Shown here piece after piece: positions 17,590 through 26,774 of a DNA stretch of 64,000 nt. The translations under genes were made by a program, and so were the position numbers. How positions within the stretch are numbered: the first letter of the stretch is position 1; every line of letters begins with the position of its first letter. The notes under the pieces were generated by a model. It was not told where the DNA came from. It did not search any database and saw only the letters and a program-made list of their open reading frames with translations. Source of the stretch: Flavobacteriaceae bacterium (GTDB lineage: Bacteria; Bacteroidota; Bacteroidia; Flavobacteriales; Flavobacteriaceae); the NCBI GenBank assembly GCA_031277535.1, contig JAITMD010000020.1:17582-81581 (forward strand), given 5' to 3'.

Positions 17590-17953
17590 TATATTGATAA
17601 TGATATTTAGTACAGTAGGAGCTATTTTTGTTTTAATAGCTTCCATAGGTATTGTTCGAATGCCAGATTTTTACACCAGGTTGTCTATTACGATTAAGGC
17701 AGCAACTTTAGGGATTGGGTGTATTCTAACAAGTGCTGCATTGCACTTTTCTGAGTTTTCAACAACAACAAAAGTGTTAGCTATTGTGTTTTTCTTGTTT
17801 ATTACCTCTCCAGTGGCTGCTTTTTTAATAGCAAGGAGTGCTTATATTTCAGGCATTAAATTGTGGAAGAAGTCGGTGGTTGATGAACTGCAAGATCGAT
17901 ATGACAATAAGAATGATATTCCAAGTACTCGATGCAAAGAGGAAGAGGAATAA
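17582..17953 (+). CDS. mrpG: Mrp antiporter subunit G
   Basis: A 123-residue MnhG/MrpG protein with three membrane helices; IGIVRMPDFYTRLSITIKAATLGIG is diagnostic. It ends with a charged cytoplasmic tail (KNDIPSTRCKEEEE). It is the last gene of the operon. No terminator is seen before the peptidase gene that starts 85 nt downstream, so some readthrough is possible. Confidence 0.92.
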   Translation: MIDILIMIFSTVGAIFVLIASIGIVRMPDFYTRLSITIKAATLGIGCILTSAALHFSEFSTTTKVLAIVFFLFITSPVAAFLIARSAYISGIKLWKKSVVDELQDRYDNKNDIPSTRCKEEEE

Positions 17954-18038
17954 TTTAAAAGGAAAAGAATAATTATACGAATTGAAGATAAGTTTGTTTA
18001 ATAAGATTTATCTTCGCGGATCTAACATACTATTTAAT

Positions 18039-20192
18039 ATGAAAAAAATTATTTTATTATTAACTGCTGTTTTGTTAGCATTTCCTGTAAAGGTAAAAGC
18101 TGATGAGGGAATGTGGTTCTTGATGTTTATCGAGCGTTTAAATCACCGCGATATGCAAAAGATGGGATTGCAATTAACAGCAGAGGAAATCTACAGCATT
18201 AATAATCATTCATTGAAAGATGCTATTGTGCAATTTGATGGAGGATGTACAGCTGAGATTATATCTAACCAAGGTTTGGTGTTGACAAATCACCACTGTG
18301 GATATGATAAAATTGCTGCTTTGTCAACACCTCAAGATGATATTTTGACAAATGGTTTCTGGGCAAAAGATAAAGGGGCAGAGCGTGCAGCAAAAGATTT
18401 ATCTGTACGTTTCTTTGTACGTATGGATGACGTGACAAAACGTATTTTGGGTGTAGTGAATGACAAGATGCCTGAAATAGAAAGAGAAAAAGCAATTAAT
18501 CAAGAGATTGCTAAGATTCAAAAAGAAAATGATGGTGGAGGGAAATATACAGTTTCTGTTAAGTCTTTCTTCCAAGGGAATGAGTACTACTACTTCGTAT
18601 ATGAAGACTATAAAGATGTACGTTTGGTAGGAACACCTCCAAATAGTATTGGTAAGTTTGGTGGAGATACGGATAACTGGGAATGGCCACGCCATACAGG
18701 AGATTTCTCTATGTTCCGTGTTTATACAGATAAAAATGGAAATCCTGCAGAGTATTCAAAAGATAATGTACCAATGAAACCAAAACATTACTTGCCTGTA
18801 TCATTAGGTGGAGTTAAAGAAGGAGATTTCTCTATGATTTTGGGGTACCCTGGTAGAACAAATCGTTGGATGCCAGCACAAGGAGTTAATCAAAATATAA
18901 ACTATGCATATCCTGCATGGGTAGAAGGTTCTAAATTAGGAATGGACGTAATGAAAAAGTATATGGCAAAAGATGATGCTGTACGTTTAAATTATGCTTC
19001 TAAATATGCTGGTGTAGCTAACTATTGGAAAAACCGTCAAGGGATGATTGATGCATTAAATCAACATAAAACAGTAGCTACTAAAACTAAAGCTGAGAGT
19101 GATTTCCAAAAATGGGCTTCTAAAAAAGAGAATATTGCAAAATATGGAAATGCTATAGCTGATATTAATGCTTGGTATGCTGCAACAAATGATAAAGCTC
19201 GTCATGATAATTATTTAATGACTATGTTGCGTACTTCTGCTTTAGCGGCAGCTCCTTACCGTCTTGCTGGTGGAATGGAAGCTTATATTGCAGGTGATGC
19301 TAAGAAACGTAGTGAAATGCTACCTGAATTTAAAGAGTACGTTTTGAGTATCTATAATACAATAAACGAACCTTTGGAAAAAGAGATGTTGGCTAAACAA
19401 ATAGCTCTTTATGCTTCTAAAGTGAAAGGATATGAAATTGCTCCTTATGTGAAACAAATTGAGAAAGAGTACAATGGAGACTTTGAGAAATTTGTAAATG
19501 AATCATTCGACAAGAGTGTATTTGCAAACAAGGCAAAAATGGAAGCTTTCTTAGTAGATCCTTCAAAAGTGACTGTATCAAGAGATCCATTGTTTAAATT
19601 GTCTTTGGCAATTATGGAACACTACAGAGCTAAATCGGATGATTTAAAAGCTTTGGAAGATAAGTTCGAAAAAGCTTACCGTGCTTATGTAGACGGAGTA
19701 AGAAAAAGTAATCCAAATGGGAAATACTATCCAGATGCAAACTCTACTTTACGTTTAACGTATGGTACTGTAAAAGGATTGCCGAGAGGAAACAAAGTGA
19801 ATGATGCATCAGAAAACTGGTTTACTACTTTGAAAGGAACTATTGCTAAACATAAAGCAGGAGATGAAGAGTTTGAAGTACCACAGCGTTTGATAGACTT
19901 ATATAATGCTAAAGATTATGGACGTTATGCTGATAAAGCAGGACATTTGCCTGTAAACTTCTTAACAAATCATGATATTACTGGTGGTAACTCAGGTTCT
20001 CCAGTATTGAATGGTAAAGGAGAATTAATTGGTTTAGCATTTGATGGTAATATTGAAGCGATGGCTGGTGATGTTATTTATGATCCACAATTACAAAGAA
20101 CAATCAATGTTGATATTCGTTATGTATTGTTTGTAATTGACAAATTTGCTAATGCAAAACACATTGTAGATGAAATGACTATTGTAAAATAG
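18039..20192 (+). CDS. S46 family dipeptidyl-peptidase, DPP7 type
   Basis: A 717-residue secreted serine peptidase that releases dipeptides from peptide N-termini in the periplasm. A signal peptide (MKKIILLLTAVLLAFPVKVKA) precedes the mature start DEGMWF, typical of the family. The chymotrypsin-like fold shows NHHCGYD with the catalytic histidine (His85/His86) and GGNSGSPV with the serine at residue 652. Residue 670, in FDGN, is Gly. In DPP7 this S1 position is Gly (hydrophobic P1), in DPP11 it is Arg (acidic P1), so DPP7-like specificity is inferred. The longer frame from TTG 17982 was rejected because the signal peptide begins at ATG 18039. It is followed by a terminator. Confidence 0.9.
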   Translation: MKKIILLLTAVLLAFPVKVKADEGMWFLMFIERLNHRDMQKMGLQLTAEEIYSINNHSLKDAIVQFDGGCTAEIISNQGLVLTNHHCGYDKIAALSTPQDDILTNGFWAKDKGAERAAKDLSVRFFVRMDDVTKRILGVVNDKMPEIEREKAINQEIAKIQKENDGGGKYTVSVKSFFQGNEYYYFVYEDYKDVRLVGTPPNSIGKFGGDTDNWEWPRHTGDFSMFRVYTDKNGNPAEYSKDNVPMKPKHYLPVSLGGVKEGDFSMILGYPGRTNRWMPAQGVNQNINYAYPAWVEGSKLGMDVMKKYMAKDDAVRLNYASKYAGVANYWKNRQGMIDALNQHKTVATKTKAESDFQKWASKKENIAKYGNAIADINAWYAATNDKARHDNYLMTMLRTSALAAAPYRLAGGMEAYIAGDAKKRSEMLPEFKEYVLSIYNTINEPLEKEMLAKQIALYASKVKGYEIAPYVKQIEKEYNGDFEKFVNESFDKSVFANKAKMEAFLVDPSKVTVSRDPLFKLSLAIMEHYRAKSDDLKALEDKFEKAYRAYVDGVRKSNPNGKYYPDANSTLRLTYGTVKGLPRGNKVNDASENWFTTLKGTIAKHKAGDEEFEVPQRLIDLYNAKDYGRYADKAGHLPVNFLTNHDITGGNSGSPVLNGKGELIGLAFDGNIEAMAGDVIYDPQLQRTINVDIRYVLFVIDKFANAKHIVDEMTIVK

Positions 20193-20212
20193 TTGAAACA
20201 ATATTGTAATAT

Positions 20213-20243
20213 AAATAGGGTAGCTCAAAAGGCTACCCTATTT
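20213..20243 (+). terminator. Terminator after the S46 peptidase
   Basis: A perfect 12-bp stem (20213-20224 with 20232-20243), loop TCAAAAG. The following T-run is interrupted (TTTCGTTT). Confidence 0.8.
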
Positions 20244-20323
20244 CGTTTAGTACTATTTATCAATAACTAAAAAATACAATAGAAAACCGTTTTTTAGTTT
20301 GTAGGATTTAATGTGAAGGGAAT

Positions 20324-20353
20324 TGGGTATGTAGTTTTTAAATTGTATCTTTA
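20324..20353 (+). promoter_or_regulatory. Possible promoter of the small secreted protein gene
   Basis: TTG at 20324-20326, 19 nt, then TATCTTTA at 20346-20353. The last base of the -7 box departs from the consensus G. Confidence 0.4.
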
Positions 20354-20376
20354 TTTATAATTGTAAAGATCTTGGT

Positions 20377-20790
20377 ATGAATAAACTATGTGTTTTTTTG
20401 TTGTTTTGTTTTGCGACATCAAGTTGGGGACAGATTGCCATTTATGGTGGAGAAAAGCAAGATGTGTTTTTAGGATACTTATCTCAAAGTATGTTTGCTA
20501 TTAATTCTATTTGGAATGACGGTTGTGAGTATGGTAGAGACCAAGGGGCAAATTCTATTTGGAATGAGTATGGAAAGTATGGTAGTAGTACAAGTGATTA
20601 TTCTCCATGGAATGAACGTGCTAATTACCCTCCAGTATTAAAGAATGGAAGTCAATCGTTGGGTTATTTTACAACAAATAGATATAAAACTCCTCAAACG
20701 AAAGACTCATTTGCCATTGATTTTATTCGTAATTTTAATAAAATTAAAAAGAATAAAAAGGAATGGTATAATAGCAATGTAAAGAAATAA
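20377..20790 (+). CDS. Small secreted protein with SIWN..YG repeats
   Basis: A 137-residue protein with a signal peptide (MNKLCVFLLFCFATSSWG). The body begins AIYGGEKQDVFLGYLSQ and carries three related repeats built on S-I/P-W-N followed by a G-x-Y-G turn: SIWNDGCEYG, SIWNEYGKYG and SPWNERANYP. A GYFTTNRYKT stretch and a basic tail follow. I know this pattern (GYL, SIWN, YGS, SPWN, GYFT) from scattered bacterial conserved hypothetical proteins; no function is established to my knowledge. It has its own promoter-like sequence and a strong terminator. Confidence 0.75.
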   Translation: MNKLCVFLLFCFATSSWGQIAIYGGEKQDVFLGYLSQSMFAINSIWNDGCEYGRDQGANSIWNEYGKYGSSTSDYSPWNERANYPPVLKNGSQSLGYFTTNRYKTPQTKDSFAIDFIRNFNKIKKNKKEWYNSNVKK

Positions 20791-20828
20791 AGACAGATTT
20801 AAAGATATAAGTTGGTAGATAATATTTC

Positions 20829-20861
20829 AAAAAAAACGTTCATTTTGTGAACGTTTTTTTT
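20829..20861 (+). terminator. Terminator after the small secreted protein
   Basis: A perfect 14-bp stem (20829-20842 with 20848-20861) with loop TTTTG; the 3' arm ends in eight T. Confidence 0.88.
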
Positions 20862-20894
20862 GTTTTGTAAGCGTAGTGGTTTTAAGTTTACACT

Positions 20895-21902
20895 ATGAAA
20901 AAGATTGTATTCATTCTTTGTTTATTGTGTTGCTTTGCATGCAGTAAAACCTCTAATGAACAGAGTTCCACAGTTCTGTCTTATTACTATTGGCGTACTA
21001 ATTTTGACTTAGATGAGATTGAGAAAAATAGTTTGAAAGAATTAAATGTAAAGAAACTCTATATTCGTTATTTCGATATTGCATTAAAAGGAGAGCAAGC
21101 TATTCCTGTTCGTCCCATTATATTCAATCAACAACCACCTTTGTTAGAAGTGGTTCCTGTGATTTATATAAAAAATGAGGTAATGTTGAAGGAACATTTA
21201 AACACAAGAGAATTAGCAGAGCATTTGGTAGATTTCATTAGTCAAATTAATGAAAAGAACAATATTGATAGCCAAGAAATACAATTGGACTGTGATTGGT
21301 CTTTACAGAGTAGAGATCACTTTTTTACATTGATTGAAGAGTTGAAAAAAGTAACTGATTGGAAGATTTCATCAACAATACGTTTACATCAAGTCAAGTA
21401 TGCTTCTAAAACAGGTGTTCCAGTTGTTGATCATGGGGCATTAATGTATTATAATATGGGGCGTATCGGAGCAGATACCTTAAATTCTATTTATGATCAG
21501 TCGATTGCTAAAAAGTATATAGGAGCGTTAGATGATTACCCCTTGCGTTTAGATTATGCCTTACCTATTTATGCTTGGGCTATTCAAATTAGAGATAAGC
21601 AAGTGGTTCGATTGATTAGTAGGGTAAGAGAAAAGGAGGTAGAAAAGCTAAAAGGAATACGAAAAGTTTCAAGTAATCGTTTTGTTGTAGAGCAGGAGGG
21701 GATGTACTTTGGGCAGCTGTTTGAGAAAGGTGATGAAATAAAGATTGAAACAACTTCGGATGTCCAATTGAAAGAAATGATTAAGGACTTGTATGAGGTA
21801 ACTGATAAGCGCCCACAAGAGATAATTTTATACGATTTGAATTCAAAAAATATAATTGTTTATGATAAAGAGACCTTTAAAGAAATGGCTAATAGCAGGT
21901 AG
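20895..21902 (+). CDS. SPII lipoprotein, DUF3142-like TIM-barrel hypothetical protein
   Basis: A 335-residue lipoprotein (MKKIVFILCLLCCFACSK, lipobox cysteine at residue 16). The body suggests a beta/alpha barrel: LSYYYWRTNFDLDE, IQLDCDWSLQSRDHFFTLIEELK, ISSTIRLHQVKYASKTGVPVVDHGALMYYNMGRI and LRLDYALPIYAWAIQI. The D-C-D and LHQ...VD...MYYN arrangement resembles DUF3142-type proteins, which look like divergent glycoside hydrolases. That is similarity from memory, not a family assignment. The 3' end overlaps the next gene by 41 nt, so the two are surely co-expressed and probably work together at the cell surface. Confidence 0.7.
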   Translation: MKKIVFILCLLCCFACSKTSNEQSSTVLSYYYWRTNFDLDEIEKNSLKELNVKKLYIRYFDIALKGEQAIPVRPIIFNQQPPLLEVVPVIYIKNEVMLKEHLNTRELAEHLVDFISQINEKNNIDSQEIQLDCDWSLQSRDHFFTLIEELKKVTDWKISSTIRLHQVKYASKTGVPVVDHGALMYYNMGRIGADTLNSIYDQSIAKKYIGALDDYPLRLDYALPIYAWAIQIRDKQVVRLISRVREKEVEKLKGIRKVSSNRFVVEQEGMYFGQLFEKGDEIKIETTSDVQLKEMIKDLYEVTDKRPQEIILYDLNSKNIIVYDKETFKEMANSR

Positions 21903-24174
21903 CTTACTGGCTGTTTTGGGTACAAGTGTTTATACGTATGGTTGTGCTGACGGATGGTGGAGTTATGGAAGTTCGTCTTCTTTTTCTCCAGAGTCTTTTG
22001 CTGACAAATCATACACCCCTTTATTTTATGCTCCTTATGACCGATTCTATAATGGGGCTTATATGTATAATGGGGGAATGTTTAATGATGAGATATTAGA
22101 AGATTGGACAGCTTATCTGAAAGGGGCATTAAACAAGGAAGTTGTAGAGAAATACTTGTTGAATGTCAAAGAAAATGCTGATGATATCTATAGTATGTAT
22201 AGTGATTGGAGCAAAAAGAAAAACATAGCGAGTGCTACAAAATGGAATCTTAAAAACGAGAAGATTGCAAACTTCGTTGCCTTTTTATATTATAGTAGTG
22301 AAATAGAAAGCTATAGTAATGCTACTTATAACTATTGGGATTATGATAATCACGTAACCGTTTATATGGATGAAAACCAAGTAGCAAAAGTCGAAAAGTT
22401 TTATAACAAAGTGAAAGGAAGCGATGTTTTCTTTAGCAATCGTATGTGGTTTCAGGTAATGAAAGCGAAGTTTTATTCGTCTAATAAGTTTTCTACTGTA
22501 GCCTACTTTGATAAAACGGCTAAAGATCAACCTAAGAATGCATTGTATTATCGTGCTTTAGGGTATGTTGCAGGGGCATATCAAGGGCAAGGTATGACAG
22601 AGAAGGCAAATGTTATATATGCAGAAGTATTTAATGGTTATCCAACCATGAGACAAGTAGCTACTTATAATTATAAAGTGCAAGATAACGCAGGTTTAAA
22701 TAATATGTTGAAAGCAGCACCTAATAAAGAGGTTCAGGCTTCTATTTTGGCTATGCAAGCATATTATAACGATGCCAATTTGATGGAGTCTATGCAGAAA
22801 ATTTATGAAGTAGATTCTAAGAGTCCTCATATTAATTATCTTTTGACACGTTGGGTAAATATACAGGAAAATAGTGTGTTGCAATTCCGCGATGAAAAGT
22901 TTAAGAGTAGTAAAGAATATTTTTCTAAGATAAAGAACAAGGTTAATCAGAAAGGATTGAAATGGATAAAGTCTGTGGCAGCACAACCTGATAAAGTTGA
23001 TTCTCCTGTTTTATGGACTTTAGCGAGTGGATATTTAGATATTTTTCAAGGAAATTATAAAGAAGCGACAACTGCTTTTGACATAGCTAAAGGACAAGCA
23101 AAGAATGATGAGTTAACGTTAAAACAAATCCGTTTGTTTAATTTGATTAATAAAGTATCTCAGGTAAAAAAGGTAGATGCTTCTATAGAAGCTACTTTGT
23201 TAGCAGATATGAAGTGGTTGTATAAAGATATTCGTCCGAACAGTTCATACGAGGATAGTTTTAGATATGAATATGCAGTGGACTGGATCAGACAATATTT
23301 ATCAACAGTATATAAAGAACAAGGTAATACTGTGATGAGTGAAGTAATGTATTCAGATGTGTCTTTTTATGCGAATGAGAAGAATAGTAAAATGATGGAA
23401 GCTTTCTTTTTAAGCGATAAGAAGACTGCTTTTGAGAAAGTAATTACAGATGCCTATCAGTATAATATCAACGATATTTATGAAAGAAGGGGTATCTATA
23501 TGTTCTACGAAAATAGAATAGAAGAAGCTATTACAGAGTTTAAGAAAACAAAATCAGTACAAGTTGCTACAGATTATGAAGGACAACCAATTATAGCAGA
23601 GTATGGTAATTCAGAACTGTATGGTAATCCATTTAATGGCAAAATACAAGATTGTAATGATTGTGATCATGCTGCAAAACAAAGTGTAAAGTATACAAAG
23701 CTTTCTTTGGCAATAAAGGTTAAGGAGATGCAAGACAAAATTGCGAAAGGAGAAGACGTATTTAATAATGCTTTGTTGGTAGGTAATGCTTTTTACAATA
23801 TCTCGTATTTTGGAAATGCACGTTCGTTTTATAGTAATTCGCTTGTAGGAGAATACGGTAATTATATATCAGAAGGCAGTCAGAAGTTTTTGATGAATAT
23901 GAACAATGTACGCAAGTACTATACAATAGCTAAAGAAGCCGCTACAACAAAAGAACAAAAAGCAAAGATGGCTTATTTAGATGCGAAGTTAGAAAGAAAC
24001 GAGTTCTATCAAAAGCAGTATTTTAGCAAAGGTAGTTATTGGGGATATGATCAGGTTATGTTCAAAAAATGGTCAGGATTTAAAGAATTATCTACACAAT
24101 ATAGTGATACCAAATATTATCAAGACGTAATTCGTGAATGTGGATATTTTAGAAAGTATTTAGGAATGAATTAG
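21862..24174 (+). CDS. Large exported repeat-containing protein, conserved in Bacteroidota
   Basis: About 770 residues from the ATG at 21862 (MIKRPLKKWLIAGSLLAVLGTSVYTYGC). The N-terminus is a signal or anchor; the cysteine follows TYG rather than a standard lipobox, so lipidation is uncertain. The mature start GWWSYGSSSSFSPESFADKSYTPLFYAP is a pattern I know from Bacteroidota hypothetical proteins. The rest is helical with TPR-like pairs (KDQPKNALYYRALGYVAGAYQGQG, SGYLDIFQGNYKEATTAFDIAKGQ, and others), suggesting a protein-interaction scaffold. It starts inside the preceding lipoprotein gene in another frame. Function unknown. Confidence 0.72.
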   Translation: MIKRPLKKWLIAGSLLAVLGTSVYTYGCADGWWSYGSSSSFSPESFADKSYTPLFYAPYDRFYNGAYMYNGGMFNDEILEDWTAYLKGALNKEVVEKYLLNVKENADDIYSMYSDWSKKKNIASATKWNLKNEKIANFVAFLYYSSEIESYSNATYNYWDYDNHVTVYMDENQVAKVEKFYNKVKGSDVFFSNRMWFQVMKAKFYSSNKFSTVAYFDKTAKDQPKNALYYRALGYVAGAYQGQGMTEKANVIYAEVFNGYPTMRQVATYNYKVQDNAGLNNMLKAAPNKEVQASILAMQAYYNDANLMESMQKIYEVDSKSPHINYLLTRWVNIQENSVLQFRDEKFKSSKEYFSKIKNKVNQKGLKWIKSVAAQPDKVDSPVLWTLASGYLDIFQGNYKEATTAFDIAKGQAKNDELTLKQIRLFNLINKVSQVKKVDASIEATLLADMKWLYKDIRPNSSYEDSFRYEYAVDWIRQYLSTVYKEQGNTVMSEVMYSDVSFYANEKNSKMMEAFFLSDKKTAFEKVITDAYQYNINDIYERRGIYMFYENRIEEAITEFKKTKSVQVATDYEGQPIIAEYGNSELYGNPFNGKIQDCNDCDHAAKQSVKYTKLSLAIKVKEMQDKIAKGEDVFNNALLVGNAFYNISYFGNARSFYSNSLVGEYGNYISEGSQKFLMNMNNVRKYYTIAKEAATTKEQKAKMAYLDAKLERNEFYQKQYFSKGSYWGYDQVMFKKWSGFKELSTQYSDTKYYQDVIRECGYFRKYLGMN

Positions 24175-24183
24175 TCTCAATAT

Positions 24184-24215
24184 AAAAAAGCTCAAGATAA
24201 CTCTTGAGCTTTTTT
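24184..24215. terminator. Bidirectional terminator between convergent genes
   Basis: A perfect 14-bp stem (24184-24197 with 24202-24215), loop TAAC, with A-run and T-run ends. It serves the plus-strand repeat protein and the minus-strand gene ending at 24241. Confidence 0.88.
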
Positions 24216-24240
24216 ATGTTTTATATGTAACTTGTTTGTT

Positions 24241-24627
24241 CTATAACCAGAGTAGTGGAACAAAAGCATATAGAAAGAATGATGTCAATAATAGTACATC
24301 AATTACAATTAGCCATTTCGGGTTAAAGTGGTAACTTACTAAAGATAGAATTACTCTACTAATCCAACCAAAAAGAAAGAACCCAACAATTGTTTTACTA
24401 TAAGGGTTAATTGTGTGTACTGAAAACCCTTGATGAACAATTGAAATGAAATCTCTTGTTAACCCTCTACTTTTACAAAGATAAAGAGGTTGTCCTTGGC
24501 ACTGTGATGAAATAGAAGGAATATGAATCCCTGTTTTGTTACCAAGCAACCAAACGTATATAAATAGTAGAGATAAGAGAATTACAAAACTCAGATTAAT
24601 GATAAAGTAGGCTGATCTGTTTCTCAA
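24241..24627 (-). CDS. Small membrane protein, DUF2752-like
   Basis: A 128-residue protein with about three membrane helices (residues 7-29, 75-97 and 103-125 roughly). The segment LYLCKSRGLTRDFISIVHQGF recalls the C-x-x-C-G-L-T-R-A signature of DUF2752 proteins, but the second cysteine is replaced. The only usable start is TTG at 24627; in-frame stops lie a short way upstream. Function unknown. It is downstream of the DUF4190-like gene on the same strand with a 39-nt gap, so the two may be co-transcribed. Confidence 0.5.
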   Translation of the reverse strand: MRNRSAYFIINLSFVILLSLLFIYVWLLGNKTGIHIPSISSQCQGQPLYLCKSRGLTRDFISIVHQGFSVHTINPYSKTIVGFFLFGWISRVILSLVSYHFNPKWLIVIDVLLLTSFFLYAFVPLLWL

Positions 24628-24666
24628 AACAATTAAACTATTGAATACGATGTGTTATTATTGTAT

Positions 24667-25095
24667 TTATTTTTTATCGTCTGATGCCTCAGGAATATCA
24701 TTATACAGACTGTCAGTCTCATTATAATCATCATAATACTCATTAATTGTATCTCGTGGCATATCTATTTGTTGTTCGATTGTGTATCGAGCATTTTGAT
24801 CGGCATGACCAATAGCAGCAAGAATTAATCCCCAAAACAAACCAATAAGTAAAGCGATTATTCCTATAGATAGACCAGCAATACCTAATCCCTTCTGACC
24901 TCCCTTTTTATTAGCTTGAACTATACTTATTATTCCTAATATTATAGGTGCAATAGCTATGAATACAGCTACTGAACCAAAACAAGGAATAAAAGAAACG
25001 ATTAAGGCAAAAATACCTAAGATCAAAGATAGAATTCCTAATATAGGTGTTTGTGGTTGTGTGGGTGTTGGAGGTGGATTGTATGCGTTTTCCAT
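24667..25095 (-). CDS. DUF4190-like small membrane protein
   Basis: A 142-residue protein: Pro/Thr/Gln-rich N-terminus (NPPPTPTQPQTP), two hydrophobic hairpins (LGILSLILGIFALIVSF to AIAPIILGIISIVQ, and GIAGLSIGIIALLIGLFWG), and an acidic Tyr/Asp-rich C-terminal tail. The glycine-zipper-like LGI.SL.LGI...I pattern and the ANKKGGQKGLGIAGL link are typical of DUF4190-type proteins. No function is known. ATG start at 25095. Confidence 0.62.
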   Translation of the reverse strand: MENAYNPPPTPTQPQTPILGILSLILGIFALIVSFIPCFGSVAVFIAIAPIILGIISIVQANKKGGQKGLGIAGLSIGIIALLIGLFWGLILAAIGHADQNARYTIEQQIDMPRDTINEYYDDYNETDSLYNDIPEASDDKK

Positions 25096-25290
25096 TTTAT
25101 TTATTTTATGGTAAATATATTGATATTATCTAAAAGAATCAAACGAACAAATCAACATAGCGCAATTTTCAAGACTATTCTTGTATAATGTGGATTATAT
25201 GTATAAAGTATTTTAAGTAGAAACAACCATTAAAAGCTAATAAATTGTACTTTTACAAGTCAATAGTCGAATTTATTAAATAAAGATATA

Positions 25291-26643
25291 ATGCGAGTAC
25301 ACTTTATAGCAATTGGTGGAAGTGCGATGCACAATCTTGCTTTGGCTTTACATGCTAAAGGGGATGTAGTAACAGGTAGTGATGATGCAATTTTTGAACC
25401 TTCAAAGTCAAGATTGAAGAATGCGGGTATTCTGCCAGAGCAAGAAGGTTGGTTTGATACTAAGATAACAACAGAATTAGATGCTGTAATTTTAGGGATG
25501 CATGCCAAAGAAGATAACCCAGAGTTGATTCGTGCACGCGAATTAAATTTGAAGATATATTCATACCCCGAATTTATTTATGAGCATTCAAAGAATAAAA
25601 CTCGTGTAGTTATTGGTGGTTCTCATGGGAAAACTACTATTACTTCAATGATATTACATGTGTTGAACTACCACAATGTAGCAGTTGATTATTTAGTTGG
25701 TGCTCAGTTAGAAGGTTTTGACCGTATGGTAAACTTAACAAGTGATAATGAGTTTATTGTAATTGAAGGAGATGAATACCTATCATCTGCTTTAGATAGA
25801 AGACCTAAATTCCATTTATATCAACCCAATATAGCGTTGTTGAGCGGTATTGCTTGGGATCATATTAATGTGTTTCCTACATTTGAGAACTATGTAGAGC
25901 AGTTCAAGATTTTTATAGAGAAAATGGTTAATGGAGGAATCATGGTGTACAATGAGGAAGACCCTATTGTAAAGCAAATCGTAGAAGAGGCAACAAGTCC
26001 TATTCGAAAATTACCATATCAAACACCAGAGTATTCTATAGATAATGGAATTACCTATCTACACACTCCTGAAGGAGAGATGCCATTAGAGGTTTTCGGA
26101 CAGCACAATTTGAGTAACTTAAGTGGAGCCAAATGGATTTGTCAGAACATGGGAATAGATGAAGAAGATTTTTATGAGGCTATTGCTTCGTTTAAAGGTG
26201 CTGCCAAACGTTTAGAAAAGCTATATGATGATAAGTCAACAGTTGTTTTTAAAGATTTTGCTCATTCACCAAGTAAAGTGAAAGCTACAACAGAAGCTGT
26301 AAAAAGTCAGTATCCAAACAAGAGAATCATTGCTTGTTTAGAGTTGCATACTTACAGTAGTTTGAATAGCGATTTCTTGACAGAGTATAAAGGAGCTTTG
26401 GATGCAGCAACAGAAGCAATTGTATTTTATTCAGCAGAGGCACTTAAAATTAAACGTATGCCAGAAATTAGTCAAGAGCAGATGCAAGCAGCATTTCAAC
26501 GAGAAGGACTGGTTACTTATACTAATGCGAGTGACTTTCACCAGTTTTTAGATCAATTGGATTTATCAGATGCAGTTTTGCTATTTATGAGTTCTGGAGA
26601 TTATGGCGGATTAAATTTGAATGAATACGTTACTAAACTTTAA
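25291..26643 (+). CDS. mpl: UDP-N-acetylmuramate:L-Ala-gamma-D-Glu-meso-DAP ligase
   Basis: A 450-residue Mur ligase family enzyme. It attaches recycled murein tripeptide to UDP-MurNAc in cell-wall recycling. The N-terminal Rossmann part reads RVHFIAIGGSAMHNLALALHAKG. The ATP site is GGSHGKTTITSMILH near residues 108-122, and the UDP/Mg region includes VIEGDEYLSSALDRRPKF. The C-terminal domain has FKDFAHSPSKVKATTEA. Mpl differs from MurC in the AMHNLA segment after the first glycine motif, which supports this call. Terminator follows. Confidence 0.93.
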   Translation: MRVHFIAIGGSAMHNLALALHAKGDVVTGSDDAIFEPSKSRLKNAGILPEQEGWFDTKITTELDAVILGMHAKEDNPELIRARELNLKIYSYPEFIYEHSKNKTRVVIGGSHGKTTITSMILHVLNYHNVAVDYLVGAQLEGFDRMVNLTSDNEFIVIEGDEYLSSALDRRPKFHLYQPNIALLSGIAWDHINVFPTFENYVEQFKIFIEKMVNGGIMVYNEEDPIVKQIVEEATSPIRKLPYQTPEYSIDNGITYLHTPEGEMPLEVFGQHNLSNLSGAKWICQNMGIDEEDFYEAIASFKGAAKRLEKLYDDKSTVVFKDFAHSPSKVKATTEAVKSQYPNKRIIACLELHTYSSLNSDFLTEYKGALDAATEAIVFYSAEALKIKRMPEISQEQMQAAFQREGLVTYTNASDFHQFLDQLDLSDAVLLFMSSGDYGGLNLNEYVTKL

Positions 26644-26649
26644 TATATC

Positions 26650-26677
26650 AAGCTAACCTTTTAGGTTAGCTTTTTTT
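26650..26677 (+). terminator. Terminator after mpl
   Basis: A 10-bp stem (26650-26659 with 26663-26672), 3-nt loop, T-run to 26677. Confidence 0.88.
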
Positions 26678-26774
26678 ATGTCTTCACATATTAAATAGTA
26701 AAGCGTTACTATATTCAAATAAGTTTTATACACGGTGTAGTTTTTGTGCAAGTATCTATGCAAAACAAGAACGT

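Noticed and set aside
17982..18038. N-terminal extension of the S46 peptidase from TTG
   Set aside because: It would bury the signal peptide that begins at ATG 18039.
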